64,000 nt of DNA from Roseomonas aerilata DSM 19363 (GTDB taxonomy: Bacteria; Pseudomonadota; Alphaproteobacteria; Acetobacterales; Acetobacteraceae), in NCBI RefSeq assembly GCF_000711725.1, contig NZ_JONP01000025.1:1-64000 (forward strand), given 5' to 3'. This document shows, piece by piece, positions 55,218 to 63,120 of the stretch; the first letter of the stretch is position 1, and each line of letters begins with the position of its first letter. A model generated the notes under the pieces. That model searched no databases and was not told the origin of the DNA. It saw only the letters and a list, made by a program, of their open reading frames with translations. The translations under genes were made by a program, and so were the position numbers.

Positions 55218-56132
55218 ATGAAGATCGCCATCCCCGACCTCGTCTCGCCCTCCTACTTCCCCGCCGAAGCGGCGGTGGAGCTCGGCTGCTTTGCCGCCCA
55301 TGGGATCGACGCACAGATCGAGCTCATCTCGCCTGTGGAACGCGCTTACGAGGCCATGCGCGACGGGGCGGTGGATCTTGTCGCAGGCTCGGCCCATTCG
55401 GCGCTCTCGGCCTTCCCGCGCTGGGCGGGCGCGAAGCTGCTCTGCGCACAGTCGCAGGGCATGTACTGGTTCCTGGTCATGCGCGCCGATCTCGGCGCCA
55501 AGCGCGGGGACCTCGAGGTGGTGAAGGGCAAGCGCATCGGCGCTGCGCCCTGGGTCGGAATGGGCCTGCGGCACCTCCTGATCCAGGCCGGCATCGACCC
55601 CGTGCGGGACGAGGTCACCATCGCCCCGACGCCGATGTCGCTGGAGCCGCGGGTCAATTTCGGTCTCATGGCCGTGGGCGCCCTTGAGGCCGGCGTGGTG
55701 GACGGCTTCTGGGCGAACGGCATGGGCGCGGAGATCGCGGTGAGCCGCGGCGTGGGCACCGTCGTGCTCGACGTGCGCCGCGGCGATGGGCCGGAGGACG
55801 CCTTCAACTACACCATGCCGACCATCGCCGCGACAGATCGGCTGATCGCGGAAAGGCCTGAAGCGGCCGAGGCTGCCGTGCGCGCCATCGTGGACGCGCA
55901 GAACGTCCTTCGGGCCGATGCGTCACGCGCCCGGGAGGTCGGGGAGAGGCTCTTCCCGGAGGAAGCGGACCGCATCGAGGCGCTGATCCGCCGCGACCTT
56001 CCCTTCTACCAGGCGCAGCTGACGCCGGAATTCGTGACCGGCATGAACCGTTTCTCACAGGCCATCGGCATTCTCGACACCGACGTGCCCTATGCGGACG
56101 TGGTGGCCGAGCGCATGCGCCCCCTCTGGTAA
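55218..56132 (+). CDS. Binding-protein-fold (NMT1/THI5-like) protein without signal peptide
   Basis: 304 residues beginning directly with the first beta strand, MKIAIPDLVSPSYFPAEAAV. Typical pieces are CFAAHGIDAQIELI, DGAVDLVAGSAHSAL and LEVVKGKRIGAAPWVGMGLRHLL. No export signal or lipobox is present, so a cytoplasmic sensor or enzyme is more likely than a transport receptor, unless an upstream start was missed. Last gene of the liv unit; convergent with the hydroxylase genes. Confidence 0.75.
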   Translation: MKIAIPDLVSPSYFPAEAAVELGCFAAHGIDAQIELISPVERAYEAMRDGAVDLVAGSAHSALSAFPRWAGAKLLCAQSQGMYWFLVMRADLGAKRGDLEVVKGKRIGAAPWVGMGLRHLLIQAGIDPVRDEVTIAPTPMSLEPRVNFGLMAVGALEAGVVDGFWANGMGAEIAVSRGVGTVVLDVRRGDGPEDAFNYTMPTIAATDRLIAERPEAAEAAVRAIVDAQNVLRADASRAREVGERLFPEEADRIEALIRRDLPFYQAQLTPEFVTGMNRFSQAIGILDTDVPYADVVAERMRPLW

Positions 56133-56149
56133 GCCGCGCCGCGCCCGCT

Positions 56150-56653
56150 TCAGGCCGCGCGCGATGCGGCCGGTCCGGCGAGGCCGCGGCGCCTGTCGAG
56201 CACCCGCATGACCGCGGCGACGATCCCGCGATAACCGGTGCAGCGGCAGAGATTGCCCGAGAGCTCCTCGCGTACCCGCGCCTCGTCGGCATCGGGCAGG
56301 CGTAGGACGATGTCGCGCGCCATGACAAGCATCCCCGGCGTGCAGTAGCCGCATTGCAGCGCGTGCTCCGCCGTGAAGGCCTCGCGCAGGGCAGCCATCA
56401 CGGCATCGCCCTCGAACCCCTCGATCGTGCGCACCGTCGCGCCGTCGCAGGCGCCGGCATGGGTAATGCAGGACCGGGCGGGGGCACCGTCCAGCTCGAC
56501 CGTGCAGGCGCCGCACACGCCGTGCTCGCAGCCGGTATGGGTGCCCGTCAGCAGCAGCTCGCCGCGCAGGAGATCGGCGAGGTGGCTGCGCGGCTCCGCC
56601 AGCAGCTCGACGTTCTCGGCATTGACGGTCATGCGGATGGGCAGGCGGGTCAT
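56150..56653 (-). CDS. Molybdenum hydroxylase 2Fe-2S subunit, unit C
   Basis: 167 residues. GCEHGVCGACTVELDG with the ARSC cysteine, then QCGYCTPG and LCRCTGY. ATG 56653 overlaps the FAD-subunit stop. Last gene of the amidohydrolase-Mo-FAD-FeS operon. Confidence 0.94.
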   Translation of the reverse strand: MTRLPIRMTVNAENVELLAEPRSHLADLLRGELLLTGTHTGCEHGVCGACTVELDGAPARSCITHAGACDGATVRTIEGFEGDAVMAALREAFTAEHALQCGYCTPGMLVMARDIVLRLPDADEARVREELSGNLCRCTGYRGIVAAVMRVLDRRRGLAGPAASRAA

Positions 56654-57450
56654 GCGGTTTCCAGCACCATGGCGGCGGCGCGCTTCAGGGCGGTGCGCGC
56701 GAGGGCGGCTCGCCAGGGGCTGAGCCCGGGGACGGCATTGGCGATGCGCGCTGCCTCCGCTTCCGGCGCCGCGAGGAGGGCACTGGCATCGGAGATCACC
56801 AGGGGCGCCTCGTCGAGGGCCGCCAGCACCGCGCGCGGCACCTCGCCCGGCACGGCGAGGACGCAGGCCGTCGCCTTCGAGAATTCGCCGGGCTTACGGC
56901 AGAACTTCCAATGGCCCCAGCGCGTCTCCGCCGGAAGGGTGGGAAGCTCTATGGCCCGCAGCACCTCGTCCGGCCGTAGCGCCGTCTCCATCAGCCCCAT
57001 CACGAAATCCGCGAGGGCAATGCGCCGCTCTCCCCCGGGTCCCAGGGCAACGGCGGAGCCACGGAAGGCAGGCAGCACCGCCACCCAGTCGGCCGCCGGA
57101 TCGGCATGAGCCAAGCTGCCGCCAATTGTGCCGCGGTTGCGCACGGGCCGATAGGCGATGCGCCGCGCAACACCGGCCAGGATCTCACCGAGCCGGCCGG
57201 GAACCGCGTCGTCCTCGATGGCGGCATGGGTCGTACCGGCGCCGATGCGGCAGAGCCCGCCCGACAGGGCGACGCCGCCGAAACCCGGAAGGTGGCGCAG
57301 ATCGGCCACGGCATCCGGCTGGACCACGCGGAGGTTGAGCATAGGACCGATCGACTGCCCGCCGGCGACAGGGCGCGCACCCGATTGCAGCAGCGCCACG
57401 GCCGCGCCCCAGTCGGCCGGGCGAGAGTAGGTGAAGGGGGCGGGCTTCAT
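56650..57450 (-). CDS. Molybdenum hydroxylase FAD subunit, unit C
   Basis: 266 residues; MKPAPFTYSRPADWGAAVALL, FAD loops PVAGGQSIGPMLNLRVVQP and RNRGTIGGSLAHADPAADW. Overlaps both neighbours by four bases. Confidence 0.93.
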   Translation of the reverse strand: MKPAPFTYSRPADWGAAVALLQSGARPVAGGQSIGPMLNLRVVQPDAVADLRHLPGFGGVALSGGLCRIGAGTTHAAIEDDAVPGRLGEILAGVARRIAYRPVRNRGTIGGSLAHADPAADWVAVLPAFRGSAVALGPGGERRIALADFVMGLMETALRPDEVLRAIELPTLPAETRWGHWKFCRKPGEFSKATACVLAVPGEVPRAVLAALDEAPLVISDASALLAAPEAEAARIANAVPGLSPWRAALARTALKRAAAMVLETA

Positions 57451-59777
57451 CGGCCGCGGCGCGCCTCTTCCAGCGCCGCCAGCACGCGCTCGGGGCTGGC
57501 GGGAAGATCGAAGACCTCCGCCCCGAAGCGGTGCAGCGCGTCGTTGATCGCGTTGACGATGGCGGCGGGCGGCCCGATCGCGCCGCTCTCGCCGAGCCCC
57601 TTCTGGCCGAAGCGGGTCCAGGGGCTCGGCGTCTCCATGTGGTCAATGCGGATCCCCGGCACCTCGGTCGCGCCAGGCACGAGGTAATCGGCCAGCGTGC
57701 CGGCAAGCGGCTGCCCGGCGGCGTCGAAGGGCATCTCCTCGTAGAGTGCCGTGCCGATGCCCTGGGCGATGCCGCCCAGGACCTGCCCGTCCACGATCAT
57801 GGGGTTGAGCAGCTTTCCGCCATCCTCCACCACCACATAGTCCTCCAGCACCACCTCGCCCGTGTCCTGGTCGATGCGCGCGATGACGGCGTGGCAGGCA
57901 TAGGAGTGGGTGCCGGTGTCCGGATCGGGCCGGTAGCCGCCGGTGACCTCGAGCCCGCTCGTGTCCACGTCGCGCGGCAGGTTCTGCGGCCGGCGGTACC
58001 AGGTGCGCGCGATCTCATCGAGGGTGACGGTCGCGCCGCCGTCCCGCCGCCGCACCGCGCCGCCCGAAAGCTCGACCTGCCCCGGCTCCGCCTGCAGCAG
58101 GAAGGCGCCGATGGCCAGCGCGCGCTCCCCCAGCAGCCGGCAGGCCTCGGCGACGGCCCCGCCGCCCATCACCGCGCCCCGGCTGCCCCAGGTGCCCGTG
58201 GAATAGGGCGTCAACGCCGTGTCGCCATGCACCACCCGCACCCGCGCCACGGGGACACCGAGGATTTCGTGCGCCACCTGCGCGAGCGTCGTCTCCATGC
58301 CCTGGCCGTGGCTGTGCAGCCCCGTACGGATCTCCAGCACGCCGTCCGGGGAGAACCGCGCCATGGCCTGCTCGTACCCGGGGACGAAGGGAATGCCCCA
58401 GCCGTGATAGACGGATGTGCCATGCGCCCCCTGCTCGCAGAAGGTGGCAAGGCCGAAGCCGACGCACTCGCCCTCCGCCTGCCGCTGCGCGAGGCGTTCA
58501 AGGTCGAAATGCGCGACCGCGCGGCGCAGCGCCTCCGGGTAGTCGCCGCTGTCGAACACCTTCCCGACGAGGTTGCGGTAGGGCATCGCCTCCGGCGGCA
58601 CGAGGTTGGCAAGCCGGATGGCCGCGGGGGTCATGCCGAGTTCCCGCGCCAGCGCGTCCAGCGTGGTCTCCATCGCGTAGCAGACACCGGTTCGGGCCAC
58701 GCCGCGATAGGGCAGGATCGGCGGCTTGTTCGTGCAGGCGGAAACGGTGCGATAGCGGAAGCGCGGCAGGGTGTAGGGGCCGGGAAAGATCGATCCTACC
58801 TGCGCGGATTCCAGGCAGGCGCTGAAGGGATAGGAGGAATAGGCGCCGGAATCGACGGTCGCATCGAGCTCCACGCCAAGCAGCCGGCCCTCGCGGTCCG
58901 CCCAGGCGGTGACGACATAGTGGTGCTCCCGGCAGTTCGCGCTGGCCGTCAGGTGCTCGAGCCGGTCCTCGATCCAGCGCACCGGCCGGCCGAGACGGAT
59001 AGCGAGATGGGCGCAGACGATCTCCTCCGGCAGGAGAATGGCCTTGTAGCCGAAGCCGCCACCGACATCGGGCGCCACCACGCGGATGCTCCCCTCGTCC
59101 AGCCCCAGCGTCTCCGACAGGCCCGTACGGATGACATGCGGCTGCTGGGTGGAGGTGGTGACGACCAGCTGCTCCAGCCGCGGATCCCACTCGGCCAGCA
59201 CCCCCCTCCCCTCCATCGGCACCATGCACTGGCGCGCGGTGCGCAGGCGGCGCGTGACCTTGGCCGCCGCGATGCCGTCTAGGCCGGAAAGATCCTCCTC
59301 GCGCGAGGTCTCAAGGAAGGCGTTGTCGGGCCAGTGGTCATGGATCAGGGCCGCGCCGGGCTCGCGGGCGGAGAGCATGTCCGCGATGGCCGGCAGCTCC
59401 TCGTAATCGAGCGCGCAGGCGGCGGCGAGGTCCTCCGCCGCCGCGCGGCTCGGCGCCACGCAGGCGGCGATCGCCTCCCCGACATGGCGGAGCTTGCCCG
59501 ATGCGAGAACCGACTGGCCGGAGGCGCGGAAACCCGGCAGGGCCGAGGCTGCGCGGATCGCCCCTACCCCTTCCAGGTCCGCGATGGTGAAGACGCGGCC
59601 CTCCGCACCCTCGGGCTTCCCGACGCCGATCAGGCGGGCATGCGCCACCGGGCTGCGGAGAAAGGCCACCTCCAGCATCCCCGCGGGCCGGATATCGCCG
59701 ACATAGCGGCCGCGCCCGTGCAGGAAGCGAACATCCTCCTTGCGAAGGATGCTCGCACCGACGCCTTCGCGACTCAC
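57447..59777 (-). CDS. Molybdenum hydroxylase large subunit, unit C
   Basis: 776 residues. EDVRFLHGRGRYVGDIRP, VVAPDVGGGFGYKAILLPEE, YRGVARTGVCYAMETTLD, SHGQGMETTLAQVAHEILG and catalytic glutamate E730 in KGLGESG. As part of a cluster with a dihydroxypyridine dioxygenase, ring hydroxylation of a pyridine carboxylate is a reasonable hypothesis. It follows the amidohydrolase gene with a 4-base overlap. Confidence 0.92.
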   Translation of the reverse strand: MSREGVGASILRKEDVRFLHGRGRYVGDIRPAGMLEVAFLRSPVAHARLIGVGKPEGAEGRVFTIADLEGVGAIRAASALPGFRASGQSVLASGKLRHVGEAIAACVAPSRAAAEDLAAACALDYEELPAIADMLSAREPGAALIHDHWPDNAFLETSREEDLSGLDGIAAAKVTRRLRTARQCMVPMEGRGVLAEWDPRLEQLVVTTSTQQPHVIRTGLSETLGLDEGSIRVVAPDVGGGFGYKAILLPEEIVCAHLAIRLGRPVRWIEDRLEHLTASANCREHHYVVTAWADREGRLLGVELDATVDSGAYSSYPFSACLESAQVGSIFPGPYTLPRFRYRTVSACTNKPPILPYRGVARTGVCYAMETTLDALARELGMTPAAIRLANLVPPEAMPYRNLVGKVFDSGDYPEALRRAVAHFDLERLAQRQAEGECVGFGLATFCEQGAHGTSVYHGWGIPFVPGYEQAMARFSPDGVLEIRTGLHSHGQGMETTLAQVAHEILGVPVARVRVVHGDTALTPYSTGTWGSRGAVMGGGAVAEACRLLGERALAIGAFLLQAEPGQVELSGGAVRRRDGGATVTLDEIARTWYRRPQNLPRDVDTSGLEVTGGYRPDPDTGTHSYACHAVIARIDQDTGEVVLEDYVVVEDGGKLLNPMIVDGQVLGGIAQGIGTALYEEMPFDAAGQPLAGTLADYLVPGATEVPGIRIDHMETPSPWTRFGQKGLGESGAIGPPAAIVNAINDALHRFGAEVFDLPASPERVLAALEEARRGR

Positions 59778-61063
59778 GCCGCCTCGGCCAGGACAGGACT
59801 GGGAAGCACGATGGCGTCCGCGTCGTAGCGCCGGCCGGCGCGCAGGCAGAAGACCGGGCGCAGCAGACGCTCGGCGACAACCTGCGTGCCCTCGTTGTCG
59901 GCGAGCAGGAAACGCCCTCGCTCGTCGGAGAGAACCGACACGTCGGCCTCCATTCCCACGCGAAGGCTGCCGATCTCGCCCGTCATCCGCAACATGTCCG
60001 CCGGATTGACCGTGACCATGCGGACGACATGGGTGAGATCGATGCCGAGCGCCAGCATGCTGGTCATGGCTGAGGCGAGCGAGAAGTTCTGCTTGCCGGC
60101 GAAGAGGTGCATCTCCTCCTTGTCGGGATGCTCGTCCGGCGTCCCGCGCGGCTTGGGCAGGGTCGTGTTGTAGCCGTGCATGTCGGCGCCCAGCGTATCC
60201 GGAAGAACCCCGGCCTCCAACACCAGGCGCGCCATCTTGAACGAGAAGTGCGAGCCGTGGCCGACATCGGTCTTGAGCCCGCGGGCCAGGGCCTCCCGCA
60301 CCACCGGGTGCAGCCTGCCGTGCCGATCGACGAAGCCGCCGGGATGGCGAGTGAAGGGATGGGCCAGGATGTCCCCTTCCCGCATGATCTCCAACATCTC
60401 CGGCAGGATGGCGTCGGGGTCGTAGGAGGCCGCGTCCTCCGGCAGTGGCCAGAGCTGGCCGAAATGGATGTAGAGCGGCCGGTCGATCTCGCGCGCGATC
60501 TGCGCCGCGCGCCGCATGGCCTCGTCGCCCCAGCGGGTAAAGCCGCCGATCTCCGCGTGGCCCTTGATGCCGCGGACGAGGTCGCCGTTCTCACGCCCGC
60601 TGCGGATGGTGTCCTCCACCGCAATGCAGTCCGGCCGATAGAGTTCGGGGTAGTAATGCCCCTCAAGCCCGCCGACCATATAGGCTGAGAGGAAGGCGAG
60701 TACGCGGCTGGCGGCGGGCTTGACCACGAATTCGCGGAAGCCCGGGAAGGTCATCAGCGACGGCCCGCCCTGGTCCACGAGCGTGGTCACGCCGGAATGC
60801 ACGCCGACCATGTCCGCCTCCAGCCCAAAGCGGCCGGTGACGTAGCGATAGACATGCGCGTGGGTGTCGATCATCCCCGGCAGCACGAGTCGGCCAGTGA
60901 CATCGATCACGGACTTCGCCGGGCCCGGCAGGCTCGGGCCGATGGCTGCGATGCGGCCGCCGCGAACCGCCACGTCGGCGATCCCGTCCAGGCCTTGCGC
61001 AGGGTCGATCACGCGCCCGCCGCGCAGGACGGTGTCGTAGGGCCCCAACTCCGCGAAATCCAT
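59774..61063 (-). CDS. Amidohydrolase/deacetylase-family metallohydrolase
   Basis: 429 residues, TIM-barrel amidohydrolase. DVTGRLVLPGMIDTHAHVYRY carries the HxH pair, with further ligands in GIKGHAE, YIHFGQLWPLP, AHPFTRHPGG and DVGHGSHFSF. Closest to the enzymes annotated amidohydrolase/deacetylase. ATG 61063 has GAGGAGG 5 bases upstream. First gene of the operon with hydroxylase unit C; may hydrolyse a formamide or ring amide. Confidence 0.87.
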   Translation of the reverse strand: MDFAELGPYDTVLRGGRVIDPAQGLDGIADVAVRGGRIAAIGPSLPGPAKSVIDVTGRLVLPGMIDTHAHVYRYVTGRFGLEADMVGVHSGVTTLVDQGGPSLMTFPGFREFVVKPAASRVLAFLSAYMVGGLEGHYYPELYRPDCIAVEDTIRSGRENGDLVRGIKGHAEIGGFTRWGDEAMRRAAQIAREIDRPLYIHFGQLWPLPEDAASYDPDAILPEMLEIMREGDILAHPFTRHPGGFVDRHGRLHPVVREALARGLKTDVGHGSHFSFKMARLVLEAGVLPDTLGADMHGYNTTLPKPRGTPDEHPDKEEMHLFAGKQNFSLASAMTSMLALGIDLTHVVRMVTVNPADMLRMTGEIGSLRVGMEADVSVLSDERGRFLLADNEGTQVVAERLLRPVFCLRAGRRYDADAIVLPSPVLAEAA

Positions 61064-61102
61064 CCCCGCCTCCTCGTTCCGGCTGATACCAGCAGGCATC
61101 GC

Positions 61103-61118
61103 GGCAAGGCTTGTGCCA
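61103..61118 (-). promoter_or_regulatory. Candidate sigma54 promoter of the amidohydrolase-hydroxylase operon
   Basis: On the reverse strand TGGCACAAGCCTTGCC: TGGCAC and TTGC are exact and GG-N10-GC spacing is right. The start would be ~30 bases before ATG 61063. Confidence 0.55.
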
Positions 61119-61209
61119 CAGCCCTCGGCGCGCGGGAAACAAGGGATTGGCGGCGCTTCACGAGAAATAGGTGGGTACAGGCACATTTCTTCGGCGGATT
61201 GGCGCAGCA

Positions 61210-61228
61210 TCGCCCAAGTTTTGGGCGA
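61210..61228. promoter_or_regulatory. 19-bp palindrome between two divergent sigma54-like promoters
   Basis: TCGCCCAAGTTTTGGGCGA has perfect 8-bp arms and a 3-base centre. It lies about 75 bases from the rightward and 125 bases from the leftward predicted starts, distances usual for enhancer-binding-protein sites. A cruciform or other operator is an alternative. Confidence 0.45.
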
Positions 61229-61267
61229 CCAGCCCTGCCAAGCCTCCGCCGCAGCCGCTCCGATTGC

Positions 61268-61283
61268 TGGCATGGCACTTGCT
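61268..61283 (+). promoter_or_regulatory. Candidate sigma54 promoter of the SBP-SDR-oxygenase unit
   Basis: TGGCATGGCACTTGCT matches TGGCACG-N4-TTGCW at 11 of 12 fixed positions with correct spacing. The predicted start is ~30 bases before ATG 61324. Confidence 0.6.
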
Positions 61284-61323
61284 GCCTGGCGGTTGCACGC
61301 CGCCGACGAAAGGCCGCCTCCGC

Positions 61324-62349
61324 ATGAAACGGTCCCAATTTCTCCATCACATGGCGGCGCTGCCGCTGCTGGCCGCTGGCCTCGCTTCGGGACGCGCCCG
61401 GGCACAGGCGACGCCGCTCCGCTTCGCCTGGGACTGGGCACCGCAGGGCTACCACGCGATCTGGGCCATGGCGGAGGAGCGCGGCCTATTCCGCGACGCC
61501 GGGCTGCGGGTGCAGATGGACCGCGGCTACGGCTCCGGCGACACCATCACGAAGGTCGCGACCGGCGCCTATGACATCGGCTTCGCCGACATCAACGCCC
61601 TCGTGCTGTTCAACGCGCGCAACCCGCAGCAGCGGGTGATCGCCGTGAGCATGGTCTTCGACAACAACCCGGCGGCCGTGGTCACGCTGCGCCGCACCGG
61701 GATCAAGGCAGCAGCCGACCTGCGCGGCAAGAACCTGGGCGCGCCGGAAGGGGAGTCCAGCCGCGTGCTCTTCCCCGTCTATGCCCGCGCCGCCGGCCTT
61801 GATCCCGCTGCCGTGCGCTGGACGTCCATGACGGCCAATCTACGCGAAACCATGCTGGCGACGGGCCAGGTGGATGCCATCACAGGCTTGCAGATGGCCG
61901 CCGTCTTCAGCCTGCGCGCCGCCGGCGTAGCGGCCGAGGACATCGTCGTGCTGCCCTATTCCGACGCAGGCGTGGACCTCTACGGACACGGCATCATCAC
62001 CTCCGCCGCCTTCGCGCAGCGCAACCCCGAGGCGGTGCGCGCCTTCGTCCGTGCGTCCATCGGGGGCCTGCGCGCGGCCCTGGCCGATCCCGCGGCGGGC
62101 ATGGCCGCGATGAAGAAGCGCGAGCCGCTCTTCGACGAGAAGCTGGAACTGGAGCGCTTCGCCATGGCGCGCGATGTGGCGATCATGACCAGCAATGTTC
62201 GCCGCACCGGCTTCGGCGCGCTGGAACTCGATCGGATGCGGCGCGTGGCCGCCGTCAACACCGAGGTCAACCGCATCGCGAACCCGCCCGCGGCCGAGAC
62301 GCTGTTCTCCACCGATTTCCTGCCGCCCCAAGTCGAGCGCATGCCGTGA
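61324..62349 (+). CDS. ABC substrate-binding protein (NMT1/SsuA-like)
   Basis: 341 residues with a signal peptide (FLHHMAALPLLAAGLASGRARAQ). LRFAWDWAPQGYHAIWAMAEERGLFRDAG-type start, GYGSGDTITKVATGAYDIGFAD, LRGKNLGAPEGESSRVLF, AYAINE-like tail absent. Belongs to the receptors for nitrate/sulfonate/pyrimidine-type ABC importers; no permease or ATPase is in the window. First gene of a sigma54-preceded unit; its stop overlaps the SDR GTG. Confidence 0.88.
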   Translation: MKRSQFLHHMAALPLLAAGLASGRARAQATPLRFAWDWAPQGYHAIWAMAEERGLFRDAGLRVQMDRGYGSGDTITKVATGAYDIGFADINALVLFNARNPQQRVIAVSMVFDNNPAAVVTLRRTGIKAAADLRGKNLGAPEGESSRVLFPVYARAAGLDPAAVRWTSMTANLRETMLATGQVDAITGLQMAAVFSLRAAGVAAEDIVVLPYSDAGVDLYGHGIITSAAFAQRNPEAVRAFVRASIGGLRAALADPAAGMAAMKKREPLFDEKLELERFAMARDVAIMTSNVRRTGFGALELDRMRRVAAVNTEVNRIANPPAAETLFSTDFLPPQVERMP

Positions 62350-63110
62350 GCGACGCGCCGCTGCAGGGCCGCGTCGCGCTGGTGACGGGGGGGGCCGCTG
62401 GGATCGGCTTCGCCCTCGCCAGCGGCCTCGGCCGGCGCGGTGCGGCGGTGGTCATCGCCGACCTGCAAGGGGCGGAGGACGCGGCCGCGCGGCTCCGTGC
62501 GGAGGGGCTCCAGGCCCAGGGCATCGGCGGCGACGTGACCTCGGAGGAAGCGGTTTCCGCCATGGTCGGCGCGGCGGAGCACGATTTCGGCGGGCTCGAC
62601 ATCCTCGTGAACAACGCCGGGATCTACGCGAGCCTGACGCCGAAGCCCTTCGACGAACTGAACCTGGCGGAGTGGCGCCGCGTGCTCGACGTCAACGTAA
62701 TCGGCACATTCCTCTGCTGCCGCGGCGTGCTGCCGGCCATGCAGCGGCGCGGCGGCGGGCGCATCGTCAACATCAGCTCCGGCGTGGCCTTCAAGGGCAA
62801 CCCCTACATGGCGCATTACGTCGCCAGCAAGGGCGCGGTGGTGTCCCTCACCCGCGCGCTCGCGACCGAGATGGGGCGCCACGCCGTGCTCGTGAACAGC
62901 GTCGCGCCGGGCTTTACGCTCAGCGAGAACGTGCTGCGTAACCCGATGCTGGTTGCGGGGGTGAAGGAGCCCTCCCTCCGTAACCGCGTGCTCGGGCGCG
63001 ACATGGTGCCGGACGACCTCGTCGGCGCCGTCTGCTTCTTTGCCGGCCCGGACGCCGCCTTCATCACCGGCCAGACGCTGGTGGTCGATGGCGGCGCCTA
63101 TTACCACTAG
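62346..63110 (+). CDS. Short-chain dehydrogenase/reductase
   Basis: 254 residues, classical SDR: TGGAAGIGFALASGLGRRG, NNAGIYASLTPKPF, NISSGVAFKG serine, YVASK Tyr/Lys pair, and GQTLVVDGGAYY end. GTG start in a GTGA overlap with the receptor gene. Oxidises or reduces an alcohol or carbonyl; substrate unknown. Confidence 0.92.
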   Translation: MSDAPLQGRVALVTGGAAGIGFALASGLGRRGAAVVIADLQGAEDAAARLRAEGLQAQGIGGDVTSEEAVSAMVGAAEHDFGGLDILVNNAGIYASLTPKPFDELNLAEWRRVLDVNVIGTFLCCRGVLPAMQRRGGGRIVNISSGVAFKGNPYMAHYVASKGAVVSLTRALATEMGRHAVLVNSVAPGFTLSENVLRNPMLVAGVKEPSLRNRVLGRDMVPDDLVGAVCFFAGPDAAFITGQTLVVDGGAYYH

Positions 63111-63120
63111 AGGAGCGCGC

